Below are positions 48,214 through 56,072 of a stretch of DNA of 64,000 nucleotides, one piece after another. Origin of the DNA: Kocuria tytonis. Lineage in GTDB: Bacteria > Actinomycetota > Actinomycetes > Actinomycetales > Micrococcaceae. The notes below the pieces were generated by a model. The model searched no databases and was not told the origin of the DNA. It saw nothing but the letters and a program-made list of their open reading frames with translations. The stretch is from positions 62,001 to 126,000 of the forward strand of contig NZ_PNJG02000003.1 in the NCBI RefSeq assembly GCF_003226895.2, given 5' to 3'. Every line of letters starts with the position of its first letter. Within the stretch, counting starts at the first letter, position 1. The position numbers and the translations under genes were made by a program.

Positions 48214-49599
48214 ATGGCTTTCAATCAACTTGCTAAGGACCGTCCGCGCCTTCTCATCGTGGGTGGCGGCTACGCCGGTTTCACCCTCGCGCAGAAGCTG
48301 CAGACCCGCATCAAGGAGTCCGGCGGCGTCGTCACGGTGGTGGACCCCAATCCGTACATGACCTACCTCCCGTTCCTGCCGGAGGTCGCGGCGGGCAACG
48401 TCGACGCCCGCTCCGCCGTGATCTCGCACCGCCAGCACCTGCGTGACTGCGAGCTGATCGACGGCCGGGTGGAGCACATCGACCACGCCAACCGCAAGGT
48501 CACCATCCGCGGCATCGACGCCGGCCCCGAGTTCGAGCTGCCCTACGACGACATCGTGGTCACCGGTGGGTCCAACACCCGCACGTTCCCCATCCCGGGC
48601 CTCGCCGAGAAGGCCATCGGCATGAAGACCATCGAAGAGGCCGTGTCGGTGCGCAACTGGGTGCTGGAGCGCATCGAGACCGCGTCCCTCACCGACAGCG
48701 AGGAGGAGAAGCGCCAGGCGCTGACCTTCATCGTGGTGGGCGGCGGCTACGCCGGCTCCGAGACCGTCGCCGAGCTCGAGGACATGGCCCGCTCCGCGGT
48801 GGAGCGCAACGACCGGCTGCGGGTCTCGGACCTGCGGTTCGTCCTCGTGGAGGCCATGGGTCGGATCATGCCGGAGGTGTCCAAGGAGCGCGCCGAGAAG
48901 GTCGTGGCCGAGATGCGGGCCCGCGGCATCGAGGTCCTGCTCAACACCTCCATCTCCGAGGTGGACGGTGACGTGGTCAAGCTCATGAACATGGGCGACA
49001 AGTCCCCGGCCGGGGACCTGGCCACCGACACCCTCATCTGGTGCGCCGGTGTGCAGGCCGCGGCGTTCGTCAAGAACAGCGACTTCCCCGTGGACGAGCG
49101 CGGCCGCGTGCGCGTAGGTGCGGACCTGCGCGTGACCGGTGACGACGGGCCCCTCGAGGGCGCCTGGGCCGCCGGTGACATCGCCGCGGTCCCGGACCTC
49201 ACCGGCTCGGGCCCCGGCGGGTTCTGCGTGCCCAACGCCCAGCACGCCGTGCGTCAGGCGGCGACCATGGCCAAGAACATCGTGGCGGCCCACAAGGGCG
49301 AGCCCCTCGAGGACTACTACCACGAGAACCTCGGTTCCGTGGCGGGCCTGGGCCTCTACAAGGGTGCCGCCACCATCCGCGGCGTGGACCTCGGCGGCCT
49401 GCCCGCATGGGCCATGCACCGGCTGTACCACGGGTACGCGATCCCCACGGTGGAGCGCAAGGTGCGCGTGTTCACGGAGTGGGGCATCAACATGATCTTC
49501 GGCCGTGACACCACGGCGCTGCGTCACCTGCACGATCCGCGTCGCGCGTTCCTCAAGGCCGCGGGGGAGAACGTGCCCACCGCGCGGGCCCGCCTCTGA
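48214..49599 (+). CDS. ndh: Type II NADH dehydrogenase (NDH-2)
   Basis: Peripheral membrane flavoprotein passing electrons from NADH to menaquinone without proton pumping. The 461-aa protein has two Rossmann loops: the FAD site LLIVGGGYAGFTLAQKL (about 14-30) and the NAD(P)H site FIVVGGGYAGSETVAEL (about 172-188). The quinone-site region AQHAVRQAATMAKNIV follows the FAD-binding AAGDIAAVPD. The C-terminus is amphipathic and lacks a true membrane helix. The start is set by the leaderless promoter. It may feed the same quinone pool as SdhCDAB encoded here. Confidence 0.93.
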   Translation: MAFNQLAKDRPRLLIVGGGYAGFTLAQKLQTRIKESGGVVTVVDPNPYMTYLPFLPEVAAGNVDARSAVISHRQHLRDCELIDGRVEHIDHANRKVTIRGIDAGPEFELPYDDIVVTGGSNTRTFPIPGLAEKAIGMKTIEEAVSVRNWVLERIETASLTDSEEEKRQALTFIVVGGGYAGSETVAELEDMARSAVERNDRLRVSDLRFVLVEAMGRIMPEVSKERAEKVVAEMRARGIEVLLNTSISEVDGDVVKLMNMGDKSPAGDLATDTLIWCAGVQAAAFVKNSDFPVDERGRVRVGADLRVTGDDGPLEGAWAAGDIAAVPDLTGSGPGGFCVPNAQHAVRQAATMAKNIVAAHKGEPLEDYYHENLGSVAGLGLYKGAATIRGVDLGGLPAWAMHRLYHGYAIPTVERKVRVFTEWGINMIFGRDTTALRHLHDPRRAFLKAAGENVPTARARL

Positions 49600-49660
49600 C
49601 GCACTTCCCGCATGACCCGGTGGGGTCGCGCTCCGGCGCGGCCCCACCGTCGTCGTGTGC

Positions 49661-49734
49661 GCCCCCATGGCCCAATCGGCAGAGGCAGCGGACTTAAAAT
49701 CCGCTCAGTGTGGGTTCGAGTCCCACTGGGGGCA
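49661..49734 (+). tRNA. tRNA-Leu(UAA), unusual short variable arm
   Basis: A complete cloverleaf can be drawn: acceptor GCCCCCA/TGGGGGC with discriminator A, a 3-bp D stem with a long loop AATCGGCAGA, anticodon stem GCGGA/TCCGC, loop CTTAAAA with anticodon TAA at 49695-49697, T stem GTGGG/CCCAC and loop TTCGAGT. The variable region is only 5 nt (TCAGT), whereas leucine tRNAs normally have a long class II arm; the D arm, however, is leucine-like. CCA is not encoded. By anticodon it reads UUA, the rarest leucine codon in high-GC actinobacteria. Confidence 0.9.
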
Positions 49735-49884
49735 CGTTCGCCGGTCCCCGGCACGACCGGCACGTCCCGGGCAGCTGGCAGCATGCCGGGAACCTGTTCG
49801 CCCTGCAGGAACTCACGGCCGCCCGTCACCGGGCGCTGTTAGCCTGGTGGAACAGCTCGAACACGCCCTCGAAAGGACGTCACA

Positions 49885-50685
49885 TTGGCCGGCGGAAACC
49901 CCCTCCTCAACGACTTCGGCAAGAAGAACGCCACCACCGCACCGGGCAGCTACCAGGATCCCCGGTACTCACCCGAGCAGCTGGAGCGCATGTACAATGC
50001 TCCCGCCGCCGGCCCGGCACGCACGGGCCGCATGAGCTACGACGATGTCGTGATGCGCACCGCGCTCGTGCTCGGCTGCGTGGTCGTGGCCTCGGTGGCC
50101 GGCTGGTTCATGCCCGTTCTCGCCCTGCCGGGCGCGCTCGTCGGGCTTGTCCTGGGCCTGGTGAACTCCTTCAAGCGTGAGCCCAGCCCCGTGCTCATCA
50201 TCCTGTACGCGCTGGCCGAGGGTCTGTTCCTGGGCGGTGTCTCCGGCATCTTCGAGTCCGCCTACCCGGGAGTGGTGGTGCAGGCCGTGATCGGCACCCT
50301 GGCCGTGTTCGGCTCGGTGCTCGTGCTCTACAAGACGGGCGTGCTGCGCTCCTCCCCGCGCGTGACCAAGTTCTTCATGGTCGCCATGATGGCGTACGCG
50401 ATCTTCGCCCTCGTCAACCTGGGCACGAGCCTCATCGGCGGCTACAACATGCGCACCGATGCCACCATCGCGGGCATCCCGCTGGGACTCATCGTCGGCG
50501 CCGTGGCCATCCTGCTCGCGGTGTACAGCTTCGTGCTGGACTTCGAGAACATCACGGACGGCGTCGCGCGGGGCATCCCGCAGAAGGCGGCATGGTCCGC
50601 CGCCTTCGGCCTCACGGTCACCCTGATCTGGACCTACGTGGAGATCCTGCGGCTGCTCTCGATCATCCGTTCCATGAGCGACTGA
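49885..50685 (+). CDS. Bax inhibitor-1/YccA family membrane protein
   Basis: A 266-aa multi-pass protein of the BI-1/YccA superfamily. A polar N-terminus of about 55 residues (MSYDDVVMRT precedes the first helix) is followed by seven predicted helices; the family's acidic residues near the end of helices are seen in ILDF-like VLDFENITDG and in IFESAYPG. Members act as calcium-leak channels or protease modulators in some bacteria; the role here is unknown. The start codon is TTG at 49885, chosen because AAAGGA lies 7-8 nt upstream. It is convergent with the nitroreductase gene. Confidence 0.9.
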   Translation: MAGGNPLLNDFGKKNATTAPGSYQDPRYSPEQLERMYNAPAAGPARTGRMSYDDVVMRTALVLGCVVVASVAGWFMPVLALPGALVGLVLGLVNSFKREPSPVLIILYALAEGLFLGGVSGIFESAYPGVVVQAVIGTLAVFGSVLVLYKTGVLRSSPRVTKFFMVAMMAYAIFALVNLGTSLIGGYNMRTDATIAGIPLGLIVGAVAILLAVYSFVLDFENITDGVARGIPQKAAWSAAFGLTVTLIWTYVEILRLLSIIRSMSD

Positions 50686-50779
50686 TCCCTCACCGCACCG
50701 GAGCCGACCGGCGCCACCGCCCCCGCTCGCCCACGGCCGGGTTCGGGGCGGCCGCCACCCGGTCCGGATCCCACCCCGA

Positions 50780-50807
50780 CGACCCGGTGCGTTCACGCGC
50801 CGGGTCG
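50780..50807. terminator. Bidirectional terminator between BI-1 and nitroreductase genes
   Basis: A 12-bp stem with one G-U pair (50780-50791 with 50796-50807) closes a TTCA loop, between two convergent gene ends. Confidence 0.75.
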
Positions 50808-50825
50808 CCGTTGTACCGCGTGGCA

Positions 50826-51437
50826 TCAGATGTAGCTGATGTCCAGCTCCCGAGGCGGCAGGTTGATGGCCCTGGCGGGGATGCTGTTGCTCGCGGCGCG
50901 GCCCACGAACAGCCACCCCAGGACCTCCTCGTGCTCGTCCAGGCCGTAGAACTCCCGGACCAGTTCAGGGCCGTAGGGTTCCCGGTGGGACCACACGGTG
51001 GCCCATCCCTGGGCGTAGAGGGCGGCCTCGAGCACCCCGCGGGCGGCGAAGACGGCGCCGCGCTGGTCCTTCTTGGACTCGGGGAGCTCCGGGTGGTGGC
51101 GGAAGATGACCGCCACCGCCGCGCCACCCTGTGACGCCCACTGCAGGGATCCCCGGTACGCGGCGAGCACCCTGATCTTCTTGCCCTTGAGCCGGGGCAC
51201 CGGGCCGGTGAGGTTCGGGACGGCGGTCAGACCCGCCATGGCGGCCGCCAGCAGGGGCGCGGATCTGCTGCTGCTCACGACCACCCGCCACCCCGTGGGG
51301 CGGTCGTCGTACTTGGCGCCGGCGGCGGCCCGCAGGACGGATTCGAGTTCCTCCGGTCGCGGGGCCTCCTGGGTGAGGATGCTCGCCGGGCGGCGCTGGG
51401 CCAGGACTCGCAGCAGTGTGGTGGACATGACAGCCAT
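50826..51437 (-). CDS. Nitroreductase family protein
   Basis: A 203-aa FMN-dependent oxidoreductase of the nitroreductase fold. The N-terminal flavin-binding part is VLAQRRPASILTQEAPRPEE, followed by VLRAAAGAKYDDRPTGWRV; the C-terminal half has ARGVLEAALYAQGWATVW and LGWLFVGRAA, typical of the fold. Such enzymes reduce quinones or nitro compounds with NAD(P)H; the physiological substrate is unknown. The ATG at 51437 follows a GACAGT box by 6 nt, pointing to a leaderless start; an ATG at 51428 is the alternative. It is divergent from the AI-2E gene by 63 bp. Confidence 0.85.
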   Translation of the reverse strand: MAVMSTTLLRVLAQRRPASILTQEAPRPEELESVLRAAAGAKYDDRPTGWRVVVSSSRSAPLLAAAMAGLTAVPNLTGPVPRLKGKKIRVLAAYRGSLQWASQGGAAVAVIFRHHPELPESKKDQRGAVFAARGVLEAALYAQGWATVWSHREPYGPELVREFYGLDEHEEVLGWLFVGRAASNSIPARAINLPPRELDISYI

Positions 51438-51500
51438 CTTGTCACTGTCCTCGAGCGTTCTGCGGTATCAGCACCCCGGGGATGATGCGATGATGGGGGC

Positions 51501-52871
51501 ATGTCATCCAGTGTTCCGACGTCGCACGCGGGCTCACCGCCCCATCGCGTCCCAGACGCCCCCCAGACGAATTCCAACCCTGCCGGTGAGGCACGGGACA
51601 TGGTCACGGCGCCCGTGCGGATCGCCGCCGCGTGGTCCTGGCGCATTCTGCTGATCATCGCTGGTGTGGGCGTGGTCGGATGGCTGCTGAGCCATGTCAC
51701 CACGGTCCTCATCCCCGTGCTCCTGGCGGCGCTGCTCGCCGGGCTGCTGTTCCCGGCGGTGCGGTGGCTGCGCTCCAAGGGCTTTCCCGCCGCGCTGGCG
51801 GCCATCACCGTGGAGATCGGGCTGATCCTGCTGGTCCTGGGTCTGCTCGCCCTGGCGGGCCAGCAGATGATCGTGGGATTCACCCAGCTCTCCAGCAGCG
51901 CGGTGGCCGGTTTCCAGAAGCTCGTGGGCATGCTCGAGGACAGTCCGCTGCACCTGTCCACGGACAACATCACCCAGTGGATCTCGGAGCTCGGCAACAC
52001 GCTCCAAGACAACACCGGCACCATCCTGTCCAGTGCCATGACGTTCGGCTCCACCGCGGGCAACATCGCCACCGGCACCATCATCATGCTGTTCGTGCTG
52101 CTGTTCTTCCTCATGGACGGGGAGAACATCTGGCTGTTCCTGGTCAAGCTGTTCCCCCGGCGTGCCCGTGCCGCCGTGAACGGGGCCGGCCGCAAGGGCT
52201 GGATTTCGCTGGCCCAGTACGTGCGCATCCAGGTGTTCGTGGCGTTCGTCGACGCCGTCGGCATCGGTCTCGGGGCGTTCCTGCTGTCGGTGCCCCTGGC
52301 CCTGCCGATCGGTGTGCTCGTGTTCCTGGCGTCCTTCATCCCGATCGTGGGCGCCGTGGCCACGGGCATCGTGGCCGTGCTGGTGGGGCTCGTGGCCGTG
52401 GGCCCCGCGGCCGCACTGGGCATGCTGATCGTGGTGCTGTTCGTGCAGCAGATCGAGTCCAATGTCCTGCAACCGCTTGTGATGGGCAAGGCCGTGGCCC
52501 TGCACCCCGTGGCCGTGTTCCTGGCCGTGGCCTCGGGCAGCGTGCTCTTCGGCATTGTGGGTGCACTGTTCTCCGTGCCCGTGCTCGCCGTGCTGAACAC
52601 CATCGTGCGCTACCTCTCGAGCCGCGCCTGGGAGCGGGACGACGAGATCGCGTGGGAGCCCTTCATGTACCCTCGCGAGATCAAGAAGGCCGCCAAGAAG
52701 AAAGACCTGACACGTGAGCAGGTCATGGCGCAGCTGCAGCGCTTCCGCGGCAAGCGCCACCGCGAACGCGAAGACGAGGAACGCAAGCGCGAGGAGAAGC
52801 ACAAGAAGGAGACCCGCAACGACGCCAGCATCGAACAGGACACGCTGGGGCCGGACGGCACCCGCAGCTAG
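51501..52871 (+). CDS. AI-2E family transporter
   Basis: A 456-aa membrane protein of the AI-2 exporter superfamily. After a polar Ser/Pro-rich N-terminus, about eight hydrophobic segments run between residues 40 and 365: a pair around IAAAWSWRILLIIAGVGVVG, the block WRWL-like VRWLRSKGFPAALAAITV, a central soluble region (about 125-175), and a C-terminal group with GVLVFLASFIPIVGAVATG and QQIESNVLQPLVMGKAV, the family signature. The last 90 residues are highly charged and likely form a helix (KRHREREDEERKREEKHKK). The transported substrate is unknown; members move autoinducer-2 or ions. Confidence 0.9.
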   Translation: MSSSVPTSHAGSPPHRVPDAPQTNSNPAGEARDMVTAPVRIAAAWSWRILLIIAGVGVVGWLLSHVTTVLIPVLLAALLAGLLFPAVRWLRSKGFPAALAAITVEIGLILLVLGLLALAGQQMIVGFTQLSSSAVAGFQKLVGMLEDSPLHLSTDNITQWISELGNTLQDNTGTILSSAMTFGSTAGNIATGTIIMLFVLLFFLMDGENIWLFLVKLFPRRARAAVNGAGRKGWISLAQYVRIQVFVAFVDAVGIGLGAFLLSVPLALPIGVLVFLASFIPIVGAVATGIVAVLVGLVAVGPAAALGMLIVVLFVQQIESNVLQPLVMGKAVALHPVAVFLAVASGSVLFGIVGALFSVPVLAVLNTIVRYLSSRAWERDDEIAWEPFMYPREIKKAAKKKDLTREQVMAQLQRFRGKRHREREDEERKREEKHKKETRNDASIEQDTLGPDGTRS

Positions 52872-52902
52872 TTCTTCCGGTGCAGCATCCTCGTAATAGC
52901 AT

Positions 52903-52937
52903 GGAAGGCGGCGGCCCCACCCCGGACGCCGCCTTCC
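52903..52937 (+). terminator. Terminator after AI-2E gene
   Basis: An 11-bp perfect stem (52903-52913 with 52927-52937, loop of 13 nt) is followed by a mildly T-rich TCGTTCCTG, between the AI-2E gene and ilvA. Confidence 0.75.
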
Positions 52938-53027
52938 TCGTTCCTGCAGCCGGCCGCCGGTCGTGATGCCGCCGGATCCGCATGCTCCGGGAAGCCGCAT
53001 GATTCGGCGACGACGAAAGAAGTTCCT

Positions 53028-54275
53028 GTGGGCCACACTGCACTGCCCGTTTCCGTGGACGACGTCCGGGGCGCCGCGGCTCTCCTGGACGGGGTGATCG
53101 AGCGGACGCCCCTCGCGCACTCCCGGGCCCTGTCCCGCATGCTCGGCTCCGAGGTCTACCTCAAGTGCGAGAACCTGCAGCGCGCGGGGTCTTTCAAGGC
53201 CCGCGGGGCGTACGCACGCATGTCGCAGCTCTCGGAGGACGAGAAGCACCGGGGCGTGGTGGCGGCTTCGGCCGGCAACCACGCCCAGGGCGTGGCCCTG
53301 GCGGCGGCCAAACTCGACATCACCGCGCGCATCTACATGCCCCGCGGTGCCGCCCTGCCCAAGATCGCGGCCACCCAGGACCACGGTGCGGAAGTGGTGC
53401 TCCACGGTTCATCGGTGGACGAGGCGCTCGCGGCGGCCCAGCGCCACGCGGACGAGACGGGAGCCGTGTTGGTCCACCCCTTCGACCACGTGGACATCAT
53501 TGCCGGCCAGGGCACCATCGGGCTGGAGATCCTCGAGCAGCTGCCCACCGTGGACACGGTGATCGCCGGTGTGGGTGGCGGCGGTCTGCTGGCGGGCGTC
53601 TCGGTGGCCGTCAAGGCCAAGGCCGCGGAGCAGGGCAGGGACATCCGTGTGATCGGGGTCCAGGCGGAGAACGCCGCCGCATACCCTCCGTCGCTCGCCG
53701 GGGACGCGATCGTCACGCTGACGCGGGTGTCCACCATTGCGGACGGCATCGCCGTGGGCCGCCCCGGGCAGCTGCCCTTCAGCATCATCCGGGAGCTCGC
53801 GGACGACGTCGTGACGGTCTCGGAGGACTCGCTCGCGCAGGCCCTGATCTTCATGCTGGAGCGCAACAAGATGGTGGTGGAACCGGCCGGGGCCGTGGGG
53901 GTCGCCGCGATCCTCGAGGGTGAGCTGCGGCAGAGCCACCCGGACCTGGGCACCACGGTGGTGCTGCTCTCGGGCGGGAACATCGATCCCATGCTGATGC
54001 TCAAGGTCATCCAGCGCGGCCTGTCCGCGGCGGGTCGCTACATGACCATCAAGATGATGCTCACGGACCGCCCCGGTGAGCTGGCGCAGATCTCGCAGCT
54101 GATCGCGGACATGGACGCGAACGTGACGGGTGTGAACCACACGCGCATCGGCGGTTCCCTGTCCATGGGGGACGTCTCCATCACGATCGACATGGAGACC
54201 AAGGGACACTCGCACTGCGACCAGGTGCTCGCGGCCCTGGAGTCCCACGGCTACCACCCCGTGGTGGTGCACTGA
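53028..54275 (+). CDS. ilvA: Threonine ammonia-lyase (threonine deaminase)
   Basis: PLP enzyme converting threonine to 2-oxobutyrate, first step of isoleucine synthesis or a catabolic route. The 415-aa protein has the PLP Lys in RAGSFKARGAY (K57), AASAGNHAQGVA, the Gly-rich phosphate loop IAGVGGGGLLAGVS and the Ser in LLSGGNIDP. One ACT domain follows (about 335-415, beginning MTIKMMLTDRPGELAQISQL), which suggests allosteric control. The length and single ACT domain match the short ilvA/tdcB-type enzyme, so a biosynthetic versus degradative role stays open. The GTG start has AAGAAG upstream. Confidence 0.93.
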   Translation: MGHTALPVSVDDVRGAAALLDGVIERTPLAHSRALSRMLGSEVYLKCENLQRAGSFKARGAYARMSQLSEDEKHRGVVAASAGNHAQGVALAAAKLDITARIYMPRGAALPKIAATQDHGAEVVLHGSSVDEALAAAQRHADETGAVLVHPFDHVDIIAGQGTIGLEILEQLPTVDTVIAGVGGGGLLAGVSVAVKAKAAEQGRDIRVIGVQAENAAAYPPSLAGDAIVTLTRVSTIADGIAVGRPGQLPFSIIRELADDVVTVSEDSLAQALIFMLERNKMVVEPAGAVGVAAILEGELRQSHPDLGTTVVLLSGGNIDPMLMLKVIQRGLSAAGRYMTIKMMLTDRPGELAQISQLIADMDANVTGVNHTRIGGSLSMGDVSITIDMETKGHSHCDQVLAALESHGYHPVVVH

Positions 54276-54281
54276 GACGAA

Positions 54282-54298
54282 CGGGACGCCGCGTCCCG
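54282..54298 (+). terminator. Short terminator candidate after ilvA
   Basis: A 7-bp perfect stem CGGGACG/CGTCCCG with a 3-nt loop lies 6 bp past the ilvA stop. The right arm is also the start of a tandem repeat. Confidence 0.45.
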
Positions 54299-54360
54299 GG
54301 GGCCGTGCGACCGGCGGCTGGCCACGCGTCCCGGGGGCACACGACCGGCTGGTGGCCACG
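54292..54360. repeat. Tandem 34/35-bp repeat, two copies
   Basis: Copy 1 (54292-54326) and copy 2 (54327-54360) share CGTCCCGGGGGC, then CGACCGGC and TGGCCACG, with a few differences. A partial third copy begins at 54361 (CGCTCCGG). It fills the gap between convergent ilvA and the small membrane gene. Confidence 0.75.
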
Positions 54361-54404
54361 CGCTCCGGCCCCGGGGCGTGAGCCCGGCCGGCCCGCGCGG
54401 CGGG

Positions 54405-54620
54405 TCAGGGGCGGCGTCGTCCGCGGGCCGAGACGTAGCTGAGGAAACCGGCCACGAAGGTGGCCACCCACAGGATGTTGCGCGGACCCCCGGTGGCGTT
54501 GAGGGACGGGTCGTTCTGCCCCAGGAAGTGCACCACGATGGCGGCCACCGCCAGCAGGGCCGTGAGCGCGAGCAGCGGGATGGTCCAGCGGGTGGGTGTG
54601 CGGTTCCAGTGGGTGACCAC
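54405..54620 (-). CDS. Small membrane protein (71 aa)
   Basis: An unrecognised 71-aa protein with two predicted membrane helices, IPLLALTALLAVAAIVVHFL (about 14-33) and NILWVATFVAGFLSYVSA (about 48-65), with a basic C-terminus (RGRRRP) that should stay in the cytoplasm. AGGAGAT lies 6-7 nt before the GTG start at 54620, which supports real translation. It lies between ilvA (convergent) and greA (same strand, upstream). Similar short helices-only proteins are common near greA in actinobacteria, but I cannot name a family. Confidence 0.7.
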   Translation of the reverse strand: MVTHWNRTPTRWTIPLLALTALLAVAAIVVHFLGQNDPSLNATGGPRNILWVATFVAGFLSYVSARGRRRP

Positions 54621-54726
54621 GGGGGATCTCCTAGCGCGGGCGACGGCGTGTGCCTCGATCCTACGGCGCCGCCCCCGGATTCCGGCCCCGCCCCCGGGCC
54701 CGGCGCCGGGAGGGGCGGCACGAAGA

Positions 54727-54762
54727 CGGGAGGCCGCCGCGCGAGTGCGAGGCGGCCTCCCG
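54727..54762 (-). terminator. Terminator after greA
   Basis: A 12-bp perfect stem (54727-54738 with 54751-54762) with a 12-nt loop lies just past the greA stop on the minus strand. Confidence 0.75.
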
Positions 54763-54781
54763 TGAGGGGCTCAGACGGTGC

Positions 54782-55279
54782 TCACCGGCTGAAGGGCTTG
54801 GCCTTCAGGATCTTCACGGTGATGTCTTTGCCGTTGGGCGCCTTGTAGCTCACGGTCTCGCCCACCTTGTGGCCGTTGATGGCGGCACCCATGGGGGAGC
54901 GCTCGGAGAAGACCTCGAGGTCCTCGCCGCCGGTGAGGTCCTCGGCGACCTCGCGGGAGCCCATGAGGAACGTCATCTCGTCCCCGGCGATCTCGGCGGT
55001 GACCACCATGCCGGCCTCGATCACGCCGTCGTCCGCGGGGGCCTCGCCCACCTGGGCGTTCTCGAGCAGCTGGGTCAGCTGCTGGATGCGGCCCTCGTTC
55101 TTGCCCTGCTCCTCGCGCGCCGCGTGGTAGCCGCCGTTCTCCTTGAGGTCACCCTCGGAGCGGGCCTGCTCGATCCGGTCCACGATCTCCTGACGGTAGG
55201 GCCCGGCGAGGTGGTCGAGCTCCTTCTTGAGCCGGTCGTACGCTTCCTGGGTGAGCCAGGCTCCCTCGTGAGTAGGCAC
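54782..55279 (-). CDS. greA: Transcription elongation factor GreA
   Basis: Binds the secondary channel of RNA polymerase and stimulates cleavage of backtracked transcripts. The 165-aa protein has the N-terminal coiled coil (LTQEAYDRLKKELDHLAGPY to about residue 78) whose tip carries the acidic pair in ARSEGDLKENGGYHAAREEQG, and a C-terminal FKBP-like domain ending in VSYKAPNGKDITVKILKAKPF. The GTG at 55279 has CGGAGG upstream. A clear terminator follows. It is the first gene of a block matching Rv1080c-Rv1095 order. Confidence 0.96.
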   Translation of the reverse strand: MPTHEGAWLTQEAYDRLKKELDHLAGPYRQEIVDRIEQARSEGDLKENGGYHAAREEQGKNEGRIQQLTQLLENAQVGEAPADDGVIEAGMVVTAEIAGDEMTFLMGSREVAEDLTGGEDLEVFSERSPMGAAINGHKVGETVSYKAPNGKDITVKILKAKPFSR

Positions 55280-55442
55280 GGTGCCTCCGTTCTGTGCTGC
55301 TCATCGCCCTGATGAGCACGTGTGAAAAACCCCGCCCCGGGGCGGGCCGTGTGGCCCAGCGCGTCCGGGTCGGGGGTGTGAACTCCGCAGAAGTCTAGAG
55401 GACTCCGCGTCCGCAACCCAAAGTGACGCGCGACACCGCGGT

Positions 55443-55931
55443 TCAGCCCGCGGTCTCCCAGCACGAGTCCACCCCGGCCGTCGTGGCCGTGTTGGTGGTG
55501 CGGACCGGGACCCGGTGCGTGCTGGTGCGCCCGTTCAGCCGCTCGGGCGCCACACGGCCGATCGTCACCTCGTTCCACCCCACCACGGCGTGCTGCTCGT
55601 TCAGTGCCCGGACGGCGCACGTGACGGTCTGGTCCGGGTCCTTGGTGAGGTCGAAGTCTGCGGACACGTGGGCGGCGTCCGTGATCTGGAAGCTGACGTC
55701 CTTGGACACGGGTTTCTGGGAGCCTCCCCACACGATCCACACCACGAACACCGCGGACACGAGGGTGGCCGCCGCGGCGATCAGCAGCCACCCGCGTGTC
55801 GAGGGTCCCCGGCGGGGGACGGCGGCGACCGTACGGTGGGCGGCCCCGTAGCGCTGCGCGAGGACCCGGTCGGCCCCGGGGAACTCGGGATCGGGGCCTG
55901 CCTCCGAGGGAGGGGGCGTCGCGGAACTCAT
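55443..55931 (-). CDS. DUF4307 domain membrane protein
   Basis: A 162-aa protein of the actinobacterial DUF4307 family, of unknown function. A polar N-terminus (RVLAQRYGAAHRTV is the family's opening block, about 25-38) is followed by one membrane helix (GWLLIAAAATLVSAVFVVWIVW, about 50-71) and an outside beta-rich domain with two Cys (QTVTCAVRALNEQ and VDSCWETAG) that may form a disulfide. The ATG at 55931 is preceded by TACAGT with 7 nt between, so it is probably leaderless. It lies between greA and mca, as Rv1081c does. Confidence 0.9.
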   Translation of the reverse strand: MSSATPPPSEAGPDPEFPGADRVLAQRYGAAHRTVAAVPRRGPSTRGWLLIAAAATLVSAVFVVWIVWGGSQKPVSKDVSFQITDAAHVSADFDLTKDPDQTVTCAVRALNEQHAVVGWNEVTIGRVAPERLNGRTSTHRVPVRTTNTATTAGVDSCWETAG

Positions 55932-55938
55932 GGCACAC

Positions 55939-55944
55939 ACTGTA
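55939..55944 (-). promoter_or_regulatory. -10 box (TACAGT) of DUF4307 gene, leaderless
   Basis: TACAGT on the minus strand is followed by 7 nt and the ATG at 55931. The same hexamer and spacing serve the gene starting at 12209. Confidence 0.5.
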
Positions 55945-56019
55945 CCCAGGGCGCGTGGGCGGTTCCTGGTGGCCCCGAGGGGGTGAGGTGGACGACAGCC
56001 CCCGGTGGGGGAGTCGGCG

Positions 56020-56025
56020 TAGGAT
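56020..56025 (+). promoter_or_regulatory. mca -10 candidate (TAGGAT)
   Basis: TAGGAT predicts a leader of about 40 nt before the mca GTG; GGAGG lies 10-14 nt upstream of the start. Confidence 0.4.
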
Positions 56026-56072
56026 ACCCGGGATCACACTTTTCACGATGACGTCATGGAGGCATCCGTTCG

